DNA of 64,000 bases, from the NCBI GenBank assembly GCA_963682175.1, contig OY821775.1, positions 35,152,053 to 35,216,052 of the forward strand, in the 5' to 3' direction. Shown here in pieces: positions 1 through 11,665 of this stretch. The stretch is from Triglochin maritima. Taxonomy: Eukaryota; Streptophyta; Magnoliopsida; Alismatales; Juncaginaceae. Position 1 is the stretch's first letter. Every line of letters begins with the position of its first letter. Under the pieces are notes generated by a model. It did no database searches. It was not told where the DNA came from and saw nothing but the letters and a program-made list of their open reading frames with translations. Both the position numbers and the translations under genes were made by a program.

Positions 1-553
1 ACCAAGAGAGAGATGGATACAAAGGGAGGTGAAGAGTTCTATTTATAAGCATGGAAAAAGCTAATCCGGGACAATCCCCCGATGTGGGACTAAACCAATA
101 CCAAAAATAGCCTAAACGAACACTAATACAAGTCCAGGAGAAGTTGGGGCGGATCTTGCATGATCCAGACCGCCAATTGGCGGCCTATAAGGCCCAGATC
201 CGCCTGGGTCTTCTGGTGGGCTTTACTTTCTGGTATTGTTGGTCTTTGATGCGGTTACTTGACTTGTTGGAGCTCCGACCCGACTCGAATTGCCAAAATA
301 CTCCCCATGATGGTGTGGAGTTTCCTGGTTTGCTCTTAGGTCCTTCTGTCTTACAATTAGGTCCTTCTTTCTTGCATCTTGGTCCCCAGGTCTCACAATT
401 AAGTCATTTTTCCTGCTTTTGGGTCCTTTCATGGCTCTTCTCTTCAAACCTCTTTATTTCTGAAAACTAAACATAAAACTCGTCACGTAGCATTGCTTAG
501 GTGTAAGATAATGGATATAAGATACAAATATAAGCATGAAATGATGTCAATCA
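1..553 (-). repeat. 3' LTR of element A (cut by window edge)
   Basis: On the minus strand this LTR starts with TGATTGACATC at 553 and runs off the window at 1. It aligns with the outer 534 bases of the LTR at 8777-10298, position 1 matching 9765. By hand I count about 7 substitutions plus one 19-base indel, roughly 98.7% identity over aligned bases. That pairing identifies both as the LTRs of one element. It contains a TATA box, a USE-like motif and a CCGCCAATTGGCGG palindrome (170-183). Confidence 0.93.
42..91 (-). promoter_or_regulatory. LTR core promoter: USE-like motif plus TATA box
   Basis: Read on the minus strand, AGTCCCACATCG (80-91) is followed after 32 bases by TATAAA (42-47). The first motif matches the plant U-snRNA upstream sequence element consensus RTCCCACATCG exactly. 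The same pair with the same gap recurs in the other Gypsy LTRs of the window. The TATA box and its position in an LTR make a promoter role likely; snRNA-like behaviour is inference. Confidence 0.7.
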
Positions 554-2094
554 AATACCCCTACACCTAAGTTTTTGCTAGTCCCGAGCAAAACAAAGAA
601 AGAGAAAAGCAAATGAGAAACAAGAAATCCTAACTCACTTTCGTAGGAATCACGGTTGCACTTAGCACGTGCAACAAGCCGTTAAACCTTTTTGTTGCCA
701 AGGAGGAGGAGTGTTGTCTCCTGAGGGTTTTCAGCGGATAAACCCACAAAATCCGAAGAAGATGCATTATCCAATCTAGACCTCGACTCGTTGGAAATAT
801 TTTGTCGATCAATGGACGCGGTAATCCTATGGGCCGACTCTATATAGGTAATCAGTCCACACCTAGCCTAATAAACCATTCGTGCAAGTTAAATAAGGAA
901 TTAAGTGAAACACATGGACAACCTCAAGATCCTCAAGTGATACAAAATGTAAGGTCCATTAAGGTTCTTATTTGCATTAACAATTTTTTTTCTTTTTTTT
1001 CTTTTCACACATTTTTTTTTCTTTTTATTAGTTGGAGCTTCATTCTCCCAGGGTCAGGTTTCGTGCATCATTGTCCATGAGGACTTACACTATCACGTAC
1101 ACCTTTCCCCAAATCTCCACATAGGGCAATCCCTACCACCCGTGTAACGGAAGTTCGGTCGGCGCATCCCAAGTCAGATGACTCGAAAGCACCAGGCACA
1201 AAGTCCCTTCAGACCTACTTTCCCGAGTGATAGGAGCCGTGCGAGAAGAGAGAACATCTACTCACTAATTTCTTTTCCACACATGAACCAAAACCCCTAC
1301 ACTAATGTCTCACAACAAGATTAAGAGGGTCCTTGACTACAACAAACTTCCTAAATTAACAAACACGAATTATTGACTCACTAGGTTTAGGGTGGACTTC
1401 TTTGAATTTTTGAGCACTGACACCCTATGATTACTCACCCCAAAGGAAAACTGGGGTGCATCCTAATGACTCGATAAATCCTAAAGCCACGTACTAGATA
1501 TCCTAATGCATCAAGTTCAAGACAATTTTGGGAGCTTTCTTTTTACTTTGCCTCTCAACGGTTTTGCACATGCTAAACACACGCAAAACCCACAAAACAT
1601 TTTCTTTCGAAAACACATGAAGATTTTGAAAGAAATGTGAAAATTTTGAAGCACTAGGCAAGCAAAAGAAGACAAGTCACCCAAGGATCATGGCAAGCAG
1701 ATATATCGATATTAAATGCAGCACACTATCATGACCCTAACAATGCAAACAAAAGAAAACAAAATCAAAGGAAAAAGATTCAACTATGTACACACGTAAA
1801 ACACCCCCCCCCCCACACCTACTTCATGCATTGTCCTCAATGAATGCAAACAAGATACTACATGGATGCATGCATGAAACAGAAGAGATCTCACCAACGT
1901 GAAGTACACAAGGAAGTTCATGGCTATGTTGTTGGACACAACCCAACTTCCCTCAAAACCTGTGAGATGCTAAAGAAGGGATACAAATACGTGAAAGAAA
2001 TGGGGCCCAAATACTCAAGGGTTGGGGCCCACAACAATCGATGCTCACTGAAGGAGTTTTTTTTTAACAGATATACACATGAAAGCTCAACCAC
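554..2094 (-). other. Element A 3' UTR with polypurine tract
   Basis: This stretch between the integrase stop and the 3' LTR has no convincing ORF. The polypurine tract abuts the LTR at 554-569 (minus strand TAGGTGTAGGGGTATT). A second, similar purine tract lies near 1800-1826, where the plus strand shows a run of about 13 C. The whole block recurs with high similarity in A' (10353-11480), B (13068-14650), C (24061-25596) and the 52586-53812 block, so it belongs to the elements. There is no env-like ORF in this copy. Confidence 0.85.
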
Positions 2095-2696
2095 TCATGT
2101 AGGAGCATGAATGGTTGAGTGCGAGGGAGGTTCATGAAGGAACATGACCTCCTCGACTTTGGCTGGTGCCCCCTCCAAGTAGGGTTTGAGGCGTTGTCCA
2201 TTACCTTTGAACACGTCCCCATTCCCTGGGTTCAAGATCTCAACCGCTCCATGAGGATAAACGGTTTGGACAATAAACGGGCCACACCAGCGACTGCGGA
2301 GCTTACCCGCAAACAGATGAAGCCGGGAATTGTAGAGCAAGACCTTTTGCCCGGCCATAAACACCTTTCGCATAATCATGCGATCGTGAAACATCTTGGC
2401 TCGGGACTTATGAATTTTGGCATTCTCGTACGCATCATTGCGTAGCTCTTCTAATTCCACAATGTCGAGCTTACGTTGTACTCCTGCTTGATCAAGATCC
2501 ATATTCAGGTTCTTGATCGCCCAGAAAGCACGATGCTCAAGCTCGACGGGTAGGTGGCAAGCCTTGCCGTACATTACCCGATAAGGGGACATACCCAAAT
2601 TGGTCTTGTACGCGGTGCGGAAAGCCCACAACGCGTCATTCAACTTGGTAGACCAATCCTTCCTCGAGGAACTAACCGTCTTCTCAAGAATTTGCT
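2095..2696 (-). pseudogene. Athila-like integrase C-terminus (frameshifted off pol)
   Basis: This is the C-terminal third of the element A integrase, in a different frame from the rest of pol. The open stretch from the Met at 2643 has 182 codons and reads through the region after the catalytic core ([13 protein letters not shown], then a Gly/Trp-containing [12 protein letters not shown] segment) to a natural stop at 2095. Upstream of that Met the same frame carries the conserved YHPQTSG and EISNRQ region holding the last acid of the DDE triad. Comparison with element C places a 1-base deletion near 2776. It would act in nuclear integration if in frame. Confidence 0.85.
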
Positions 2697-5600
2697 TTAA
2701 TTGACGATTAGAGATTTCGACCTGCCCACTAGTTTGCGGATGGTATGGCGTCGCAAGCTTGTGGGTGATCGATATTTCCTCATAAGCGCTTCAAAGGAGC
2801 GATTACAGACGTGGGTACCCCTATCGCTGATTATGGTACGAGGAGTACCAAATCGCGAAAAAATGTCCCTCAAGAATTCGGTGACCACCTTGTTGTCATT
2901 GGTCTTTGTGGGTATAGCCTCAACCCACTTAGACACATAGTCAACGGCCACCAGAATGTAAACATTCCCGAACGAGTTCGGGAAGGGACCCATGAAATCG
3001 ATGCCCCACACATCGAAGATGTCGACAACAAGGACATTTTGCAAAGGCATCATGTCACGTCGACCAATCATGCCAAGGCGCTGGCACCTATCACATTGCT
3101 TACAAAAGTTGTAAGCATCCTTGAAAAGAGTGGGCCAGTAGAATCCAGATTGGAGCACCTTGGCAGCAGTTTTCTTTGCTCCAAAGTGTCCTCCACATGC
3201 CTTAGAATGGCAGAAGTGGAGTACACTTTGGAACTCGGAATCTGGGACGCACCGCCTGAAAATTTGGTCAGAGCAGTATTTGAATAGGTAGGGGTCGTCC
3301 CAGTGAAAGAATCTGACATACGATCTAAATTTGGATTGGTCAGATTTTGACCAACCCACAGGAAATTGCTCGGTCACGAGGTAGTTCACGATGTCGGCAA
3401 ACCAAGGGTTATCTTCGATCATGAACAACTGCTCGTCAGGAAATTTATCGTCAATGATTTGGTCCTGTGGGTTGGTCGTCTCTAGACGAGACAAGTGGTC
3501 AGCTACAACATTTTCACACCCTTTTTTGTCCCGAATCTCCAGATCGAATTCTTGTAACAACAAGATCCATCTCAAGAGTCGGGATTTTGCATCTTTCTTC
3601 GCCATGAGGTGCTTGATGGCTGTGTGATCAGAATAGATAATCACGTGGGAGCCAATCAAGTACGACCGGAATTTCTCCAAAGCAAATATGATCGATAAGA
3701 ATTCCTTCTCGGTCACAGTGTAGTTCAATTGGGCATCATTGAGTGTTCTACTGGCATAGTAGATCACATGAGGCAATTTGTCCAATCGTTGCCCAAGCAC
3801 TGCTCCCACAGCGAAGTCAGATGCATCACACATTAACTCAAAGGGTTCAGTCCACACCGGTGCCTTAATAATGGGAGCTGAAGTCAACTCTTTCTTCAAG
3901 GTCAAAAAGGCATGGTGGCAATCCGGTGTGAACTCAAAAATGGCATCCTTAGCCAACAAGGCGGTGGGAGGTTGAGCGATTTTGCTAAAATCTTGAATGA
4001 ACCGCCGATAGAATCCAGCATGCCCCAAAAAGGCGCGGATATCCTTCACATTACGTGGCAGTGGGAGATTAGCAATGATACCCACTTTGGCGGGATCGAC
4101 CTCAATTCCCCTACTTGAGACCACATGTCCAAGTACAATCCCTCGCTTCACCATGAAGTGACATTTCTCCCAATTGAGAGCGAGGTTCTTCTCACGGCAT
4201 CGCTTGAGGACAAGGCTCAAGTGATGAAGGCACTCATCAAAGGAAGCGCCAAATATGAAAAAGTCGTCCATGAAGATCTCAAGGAAACGCTCAACCATAT
4301 CGGAGAAGATGCTGATCATACACCTCTGAAACGTTGTCGACGCATTGCATAACCCAAAGGGCATGCTACGGTAGGCAAACGTGCCAAAGGGACAAGTGAA
4401 TGTGGTTTTCTCTTGGTCCTCGGGGGCGATGGGAATTTGGTTGTAACCGGAGTATCCATCAAGAAAACAATAGTACTCATGTCCGGCCAACCTTTCCAAC
4501 ATCTGATCAATGAATGGCAACGGGAAATGATCTTTCCGCGTTGCCGCATTGAGCTTGCGATAATCAACGCAAACTCGCCAGCCAGTTTGCAGGCGTGTCG
4601 GGATAAGCTCATTATGCTCATTCTCCACAACCGTCACGCCTGACTTCTTGGGAACCACATGGACATGACTCACCCACGAACTATCAGAGATAGAATAGAT
4701 TATGCCATGATCCAAGCACTTAAGAACCTCCTTTCGGATGACTTCTTTCAGTACAGGATTCAATCTCCATTGTGGGTCCCTGCGGGGCCTAGAATCCTCT
4801 TCCATGTGGATCCGATGCTGAACAATACCAGGGCTAATTCCCTTGATATCCTTCAAGGACCACCCGATCGCCTCTTTGTTTTCAAAGAGTACTCTTTTGA
4901 GGGCAACCTCTTGATCTTTTTCAAGATCAGAAGCAATAATGCGTGGCAAGGTCTCATTATCCCCTAAAAAGATGTACTTTAGGTTATCGGGGAGCGGTTT
5001 AAGCTCGACCAGAGGTGGGTTCTTGTCGGATTCAGAGTTAATTTCAAGTGGCTCAAGGGCCACGAGGTAAGAGGAGCAAGCACCCAGATGTGCCTCCTCA
5101 TCCAGAGATATGCTGGCGGATTCCTCAAGATCCTCTTCACTCGCAACCTGATCATTAGGCACCTCAATAATATGTCGATGTGAGTCGAACATGCCTAATG
5201 AGTCAGGCTCATCCGTGTCCTGGATGAAATTGGCTCCGACAGTGTCGTCGAAGAGCCCAGGTTGCTTACCAAGAGTGAAGATGTTGAAATCCGCCGTGAG
5301 GTTTCCAAAAGACAACCTCATCAAGCCATTGCGACAATTGATCAAAGCATTAGATGTCGCAAGAAATGGCCTCCCAAGGATTACAAGAATTTGTCCTTGT
5401 GGGTTGGACACGGGTTCGGTATCCAAGATGATGAAATCAACTGGAAATACGAACTCACCCACTTTGATAAGGACATCCTCCACACTCCCTCGTGGGATTT
5501 TGACGGATCTATCAGCCAACTGGAGGGTTGTCCTCGTTGGTTTAAGATCGCCTATCCCAAGGTTGACATAGACTGAGTAAGGCAGGAGATTCACAGATGC

Positions 5601-5894
5601 CCCCAAGTCCAATAGAGCTTGAGAGATGGTCACATTCCCAATCATGCAAGAGACAGTTGGACAACCAGGGTCCTTGTACTTGACATTCATGGGTTGTGTC
5701 AATATGGAGCTCACATTGGCGGCCAAGAAGGCCTTCTTGGGCACATTTGTTTTTCTCTTGGTGGTGCAAAGGTCTTTGAGGAACTTGGCATACGGTGGCA
5801 TTTGTTGAACAACGTCCAACAACGGGATGTTCACCTTTACTTGCCTAAGTACCTCAACGATCTTATCCCAATGCTCATCACGTTTTTTAGTCAA
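2697..5894 (-). pseudogene. pol: Athila-like Ty3/Gypsy pol: PR-RT-RNaseH-INT
   Basis: A 1065-codon open stretch holds most of the polyprotein that matures, reverse-transcribes and integrates the element. The aspartic protease motif LLDLGAS is at residues 94-100 with LGRPFL at 173-178. Reverse transcriptase runs from about 390 to 610 with catalytic FMDD at 541-544. RNase H follows ([15 protein letters not shown] from 687, YSDHT at 754, ADHLSR near 798). Integrase has its zinc-binding region (GGHFG about 901-905, CKQCDRC about 931-937) and two acids (WGIDFMG near 966, IISDRG near 1024). It starts just after an in-frame TGA (5895-5897) and ends in frameshifted residues, so this copy cannot make complete integrase. 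Domain order PR-RT-RH-INT is typical of Ty3/Gypsy. Confidence 0.93.
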
Positions 5895-7742
5895 TCAATG
5901 AGGGAATGGTGGCTTGGGGACATAAGAATCACGAGGAGGAGTCTCAGAATTAGGTTCCTTGACAGGCTCAAGACTCTCCTCGGAAGTCTCGCCAACAGGG
6001 TTGGCTTCCGGCATTTTCACATTGTTGTCAACAACCCTTCCCGATCTCAAGGTATGAATAACATTAGCATGTTGGGAATGGTCACTTTCAACATTGTGTA
6101 CATTCTGCCTGGTATTAGAAGGCTGACCCCTGGGATTTACCACAGGTTGACTCGGGAATTGACCCTTCTCGCGTTCATGGAGCTAATGAGCCAACTGGCT
6201 TACTTGCATTTCCAATGCTTTGACCGTATTATTGTTAGCCGCAAGCATGGATTGAGTGCTCTGCATGAATGCTTGAAGGGTTTGTTCAATGGTAGAGTCC
6301 TTAGGGTCAACCCGCTGTGGTGGTGGAGTCTGGTTAGAATAACCCGACGAAGAGGCCTGACCAGGTTGGTAATTTTGGTGCTGAGACCTTTGATGTGGGG
6401 GTTGGTAGGTCGCCGATGGGCGTGGAGGTTGATAAGGTGGAGGTTGAGGTTGAGCGTGCGAGCTCTGACCGTGTCCTCCACTAGACCCCCAAGAGAAGTT
6501 AGGATGGTTACGCCATCCCGGGTTATAGGAATGACTGTACGGGTCGTTTCGGGGCCTTTGTTGATACATCGCGTTTGCATGCTCAGTATCCCTTGGAGCG
6601 TAAGCGCACTCCAAGTCATCATGTCCCGACAGTCCACACCTAGTACACCCGGGAGTAGCGACCTGAGCTATAGGAGCTCGGTCCATCTCCAAACTCTCTA
6701 TCCTACGCATGAGAGCAGCCATTTTCGCCTCAACCGCGATAGTCGACTCAACATGATATGATCCAGCTCGACCAGAAGACCTGGCGGCTGGTGGCTCTCT
6801 CATGGTGTCCCACTCGAAGGTGCGCTCAGCCATGGACTCAAAAGTGTCCCATGCCTCCTCGATGGGTTTCATTTGTAAGTCACCCTGACACATCGACTCC
6901 AACAATGTGCGGGTGTTGTAGTTGATGCCCTCATAAACAATCTGGCACAGCTGCCATAGCTCAAGTCCATGATGAGGGCATTGCTGGAGAAGGTCCTTGA
7001 ACCTCTCAAAGAAACCATGAAAAGATTCAGTCTCGGTCTGATACATTTGATGTATCTGGTGCCGTATCTGTTGAGTTTTCCTTTGAGGGAAAAATATCTT
7101 CAGAAAGACGGTCACAAAGTCATCCCAAGACCGAATCGAGCTCGCCGGGAGGCTATACATCCATTTCTTCGCATTATCCTTCAATGCGAACGAAATCATC
7201 CTCAACCGGACAGAATCCTCGTCAAGCTGTTGAAGCTTGAACATGGAGCATACTTCCTCGAATTCGCGTATAAAAATATACGGATCCTCCTTATTGGCAG
7301 TAAAGGTTGGAAGCATGCTCACATACTGAGGTTTCAGCTCATAGTTGTTCCCGCGAGCAGGGGGAACAACTATGCAAGAAGGTTGCACGGCTCGAACAGG
7401 ATGGGTCCGCTCCCACAACGTCATCGGCCTATCCTGTCGAGCTAAAGGTGGTGGTGCACCTAGAACTCGATCCTGACCGAATCTCCCTTCCTCTCGAGTC
7501 AGAGGAGGAGGAGAAGGAGGTCTACGTGGTGGTGGGAATGGACCGAGGTAGTCCATGTATGGAACCCGGTCTCCCTCGCCACCACCAGATGACACGCCTT
7601 CTTGCTCCAAAGGAGCACGAGGCGGAGATGGTCGATCACCAAGATCTTCCATCTCAGAAATAAGCACTCTCTCGAGTCGAGCGCTCTCACCAGAACGAGC
7701 CCAACCTCGCATAAAAATGCTCGACTCGACACTAACAAACAC
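5895..7742 (-). pseudogene. gag: Athila-like gag, interrupted by two stops
   Basis: Gag forms the cytoplasmic particle and packages element RNA. The first 519 codons (7742-6183) have a proline-rich N-terminus, a retrotransposon Gag capsid domain at about residues 184-312 (KKWMYSLP, WDDFVTVFLK, FFERFKDLLQQCPHHG) and a CX2CX4HX4C zinc knuckle at 366-379. A helical, probably coiled-coil end follows at about 480-519. A TAG at 6183-6185 stands where element C has CAG, and a TGA at 5895-5897 where C has an Arg codon. Otherwise the frame continues into pol, so the intact ancestor had one gag-pol frame. I used the upstream Met at 7742; another Met at residue 31 is possible. Confidence 0.9.
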
Positions 7743-8753
7743 ACAACAGAAGGTGTACTAGAGGAGGAGACTAAACGTAGAGAATAGATGAGGAGATGAC
7801 TCAGGTGAGGAGAGAAGAATCCCTAGAGCTAGCGTGGGTAGTAGGATCAGGAAGAAGCCTAACTAGCAAGCACGGCTCAAACAATGTAAGGCAATGGGTC
7901 CTTAAGCTAGACGACGCCTAACTTCGAGGTCACTAGCCTCGACACGCCTCACCTCCGTACAACGAGGACCACAATGCCCAGCAAGTGATACCAGATCTGG
8001 AGATCCAGTTCCTCCTACTATCGACAAGGTAGGCAACGCCGATCAGGTCATGACGGTCTCGACTAGATTACTCTCCTAGTGCGTCTGAATTCTTTAGGGC
8101 CAATGTCTACTTGCTTTTAGTTAAGGCTTTATTAAGAGTGGGTTTTGGGGCCAAGGAAAGGGTGATGAAATCCCCCACCTTATCTTTTATGGGACAACCC
8201 CTCCTTAGTAGCGATTTGATCCTAGATCTAGCAATCAATCGCTCTCTCACTCTTGTCCCGATGCACCTTACTAACTAATGCATGAAAGAAACATGCATGA
8301 ATGAGGGATGTGGGTGCACGTACCTCACGCCAGCAATCAACGACAAAATGTAAAGCAAAGAAAAGACAAATGCATGCAAGGTCTACCAATGGTGCACGAC
8401 CTAGATGGCAAGAAGTCTAATCTTTTGCTTTGAGTTTTATGGTCCAAGTTGATTAAAGGAGATTGAAATTAAATCTGGGAGCAAACTAAAGATCACAGCA
8501 TGCACAATTGGGCTCCCAGATAACTAAAGTAAAGCAATAAACCACCAGAAGAAATTTGAGAGGAGGCAGACCTCACCAGGCCGCCAATTGGCGGTTTGCA
8601 ACCGCTGATTGGCGGTCCCTTTGTGGATTCTTTTCCTCCAACTTTCCCAGTAGCTTCCCCTTGATGTTCTCATTCCCTGAAACTAAACAAAACTGGAAAC
8701 AAAAAATCAAAAGCCTCTCGAATCGTCCAAACGAAGGTCTGGACAGAGCACCT
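7743..8753 (-). other. Element A 5' UTR
   Basis: About 1 kb of leader lies between PBS and gag with no supported gene. It is homologous to the leaders of C (16535-17290), B (16212-16534) and, more distantly, D (48670-49820). A second pair of GCCAATTGGCGG-like motifs sits at 8580-8615. Confidence 0.8.
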
Positions 8754-8770
8754 CCCCGGCAACGGCGCCA
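8754..8770 (-). other. Primer-binding site, tRNA-Asp type
   Basis: The minus strand reads TGGCGCCGTTGCCGGGG, complementary to the 3' end of plant tRNA-Asp including CCA. It lies six bases inside the 5' LTR, where minus-strand DNA synthesis would be primed. This primer choice is known for Athila/Calypso-type elements and supports the family call. Confidence 0.92.
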
Positions 8771-8776
8771 AAAACT

Positions 8777-10298
8777 TGATTGATCGTTTTATATTTCTAC
8801 CGCAAGTGCACGGCCGCGTTGAAGCGGTGGCAAATACGGGTCGCCCACTGGGAGGTGTGTCGACACTTGGTTCGTGCGAAGGCAAGGGGTAAAGAAAGGA
8901 GAAAAGGAAGGTTGGTTACACTAAACTACACTATAAAGCTGAAATGAAATTGAGAAGAAACTATAAAACTAAACCCCAAAGGGGGTAGAGAAATAATGTG
9001 AACATAAAAGAGTGTGTGTGTGTTCATTAAGCTCATCACAACATGTATTCTATGAAATCATAAAACTACATCCAACTTTGCCTCTACATGAATTAAGATA
9101 AGACTACATCATTAAAACATACAAGGCAATAATTGGAATGAAGCTACATGAACTCAAGTATAAAGACTATACCCTACTATGCCTCCACATGAATTAAGAT
9201 TTCACTACATCATTAAAACATACAAGACATTAGCTAAGGTAAAGGCAACAAGAGCACATACACCACAAATTGTGTTTCCAATATTAACTTCATCCATATC
9301 CTAACCTTATCATTCCCCATAAAATAGGTCCACTAATCAAAGCATAAGCTAAGCTTCACTCAAGAGCATTAGCATATCAAAGATAAGAGTGGAGACCCAT
9401 TAGATGGTTATGGAAATCATATAAAGCTCAAGGGATAAAAATAACACACACTTAATACACTACATAATTATATCACATATTTCTCCACCCCCCAAATGGG
9501 GATGGAACTACTCACTACTTATTACACTAACTATATTAGCAAAAGAAAGCATAATACTGAAATGAAATTTATACTACTCAAGCAAGAAACATTAAAGAAG
9601 CATAAAACTAAACAAGCATCAAAGCAAAAACATTAAAGGAATTTAACTAAGCAAGAATTAACAAACTAATGAAAACTTTTATTATGAACTCACTCAGATT
9701 ACAAGCAGCCCTTCCTCCACTAGAATTTTGCGTCAAGGCTTCACTCTTAGTAGGGAAAGAGGCCACCAAGAGAGAGATGGATACAAAGGGAGGTGAAGAG
9801 TTCTATATATAGGCATTGAAAAAGCTAATCCGGGACAATCCCCCGATGTGGGACTAAACCAATACCAAAAATAGCCTAAACGAACACTAATACAAGTCCA
9901 GGAGAAGTTGGGGCGGATCTTGCATGATCCAGACCGCCAATTGGCGGCCTATAAGGCCCAGATCCGTCTGGGTCTTCTGGTGGGCTTTACTTTCTGGTAT
10001 TGTTGGTCTTTGATGCGGTTACTTGACTTGTTGGAGCTCCGACCCGACTCGAATTGCCAAAATACTCCCCATGATGGTGTGGAGTTTCCTGGTTTGCTCT
10101 TAGGTCCTTCTGTCTTACGATCAGGTCCTTCTTTCTTGCATCTTGGTCCCCAGGTCTCACAATTAAGTCCTTTTTCCTGCTTTTGGGTCCTTTCATGGCT
10201 CTTCTCTTCAAACCTCTTTATTTCTGAAAACTAAACATAAAACTCGTCACGTAGCATTGCTTAGGTGTAAGATAATGGATATGAAATGATGTCAATCA
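8777..10298 (-). repeat. 5' LTR of element A
   Basis: This 1522-bp LTR has TG...CA ends (minus strand TGATTGACATC to CGATCAATCA). A TATA box (9806-9811) and AGTCCCACATCG (9844-9855) repeat the promoter seen in the other LTR. The next five bases (10299-10303, caggg) are the expected target duplication, but the partner lies outside the window. It is longer than the roughly 1390-1400 bp LTRs of B and C. Confidence 0.92.
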
Positions 10299-10352
10299 CA
10301 GGGCTATTGGAATATAAGGAAATTGGATTCCCAAGAAGATGGTGGGTAATTC

Positions 10353-11665
10353 TCCCAGGGTCAGGTTTCATGCAACATTACCTATAAGGACTTACACTAT
10401 CACGTACACCTTTTCCCACATCTACACATAGGGTGATCCCTACGACCCATGTAACGGGAGTTCGGTCGGTGCATCCCAAGTCAAATAACTCGAAAGCACC
10501 GGGCAGTATGTCCACTCGGACCTAATTTCCCAAGTGGTAGGAGTCGTGTGAGAAAAGAGAACACCCTACCCACTTATTTATTATCTACACATGAACCAAA
10601 ACCCCTACACTTAAGGTTTCACAACAAGAGTTTAAGGGTCCCTGACTACGACTAACTTCCTTATACGCTAGACACAAATCATTTGACTCACCAGGTTTAG
10701 GGTCAACTTCTTTATTTGTTGGAGTACTGAAACTTTGTGATTACTCTCTCCCCAAGGGAAAACCGGGGTGCATCCTTACGACTCGATAAGACCTAAAGTC
10801 ACTGTACTAGATATCCTAATGCATCAAGTTCAAGTCAATTTTGGGAGCTTTCTTTTTTACTTTGCCTCTCAATGGTTTTGCACATGGAAACACACGCAAA
10901 ACCCACAAAACATTTTCTTTCACAAACACATGATGAATTTGAAAGAAATGAAAAAAAAATTAAAGCACAAAGCAAGCAAAAAAAGATAAGTCACCCAAGG
11001 ATCATGGCAAGCAGATATATCGATATTAAATGTAGCACACTAAAATGATCCTATCAATACAAATAAAAGAAAACAAAACAAAAGGAGAAAGACTCAACTA
11101 TGTACACATGTAAAACACCCCCTACAGTTATTTCATGCATTGTCCTCAATGAATGTGAGCATGATACTACATGGATTTATGCATGAAAAAGAAAATATCT
11201 CACCAACATGAAGCACAAAGGGAAGTCATGGTTAGTTGATGCACACAAACCCGAATTCCCCTCAAAACTTGTGAAATACTTAAGACGGGGGCAAATATGT
11301 GAAAGAAATGGAGCCGAAATACACAAGGGTTGGGGTCCACAACAATCAATGCTCACTTCTGGAGTCTTTCTTAGTGCTTTTCTCTTCTTCTTCTTTTTTC
11401 ATATTTTTTCTTTCAAATATTACTATGTACGAACATCAAATCTCAACCACTCATGCAGGAAAATGAATGGTTGAGTGCGAGAGAGGCTCATGAAGGAACA
11501 TGACCTCCTAGACTTGAGCTAGTCCCTTATCCATCAACTTTGATGATAACCTCATTCCCTGGATTCAGAATTTCAACCGCTCCATGAGGAAATACGGCAC
11601 AATAAAAGAGCAAGATCAGCACTGCGGAGCCTACCCGCAAATAGATGAAGCCGGGAATTGTAGAG
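10353..11665 (-). pseudogene. A': 3' remnant of another Athila-like copy
   Basis: The right part (about 11480-11665) is a decayed integrase C-terminus resembling 2120-2340. The rest matches the element A 3' UTR, including the internal purine tract near 11115. It stops at 10353 without reaching a polypurine tract or LTR. The 54 bases between it and element A (10299-10352) match nothing else here. The right end is cut by the LTR of element B. Confidence 0.8.

Noticed and set aside
5619..6761. 380-codon plus-strand open stretch
   Set aside because: It lies antisense to the element A gag-protease region, has no recognisable domain, and the minus strand has clear Gag and protease homology.
8777..10298. 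Host gene promoter with TATA box
   Set aside because: The TATA box lies in an LTR and directs transcription into element A.
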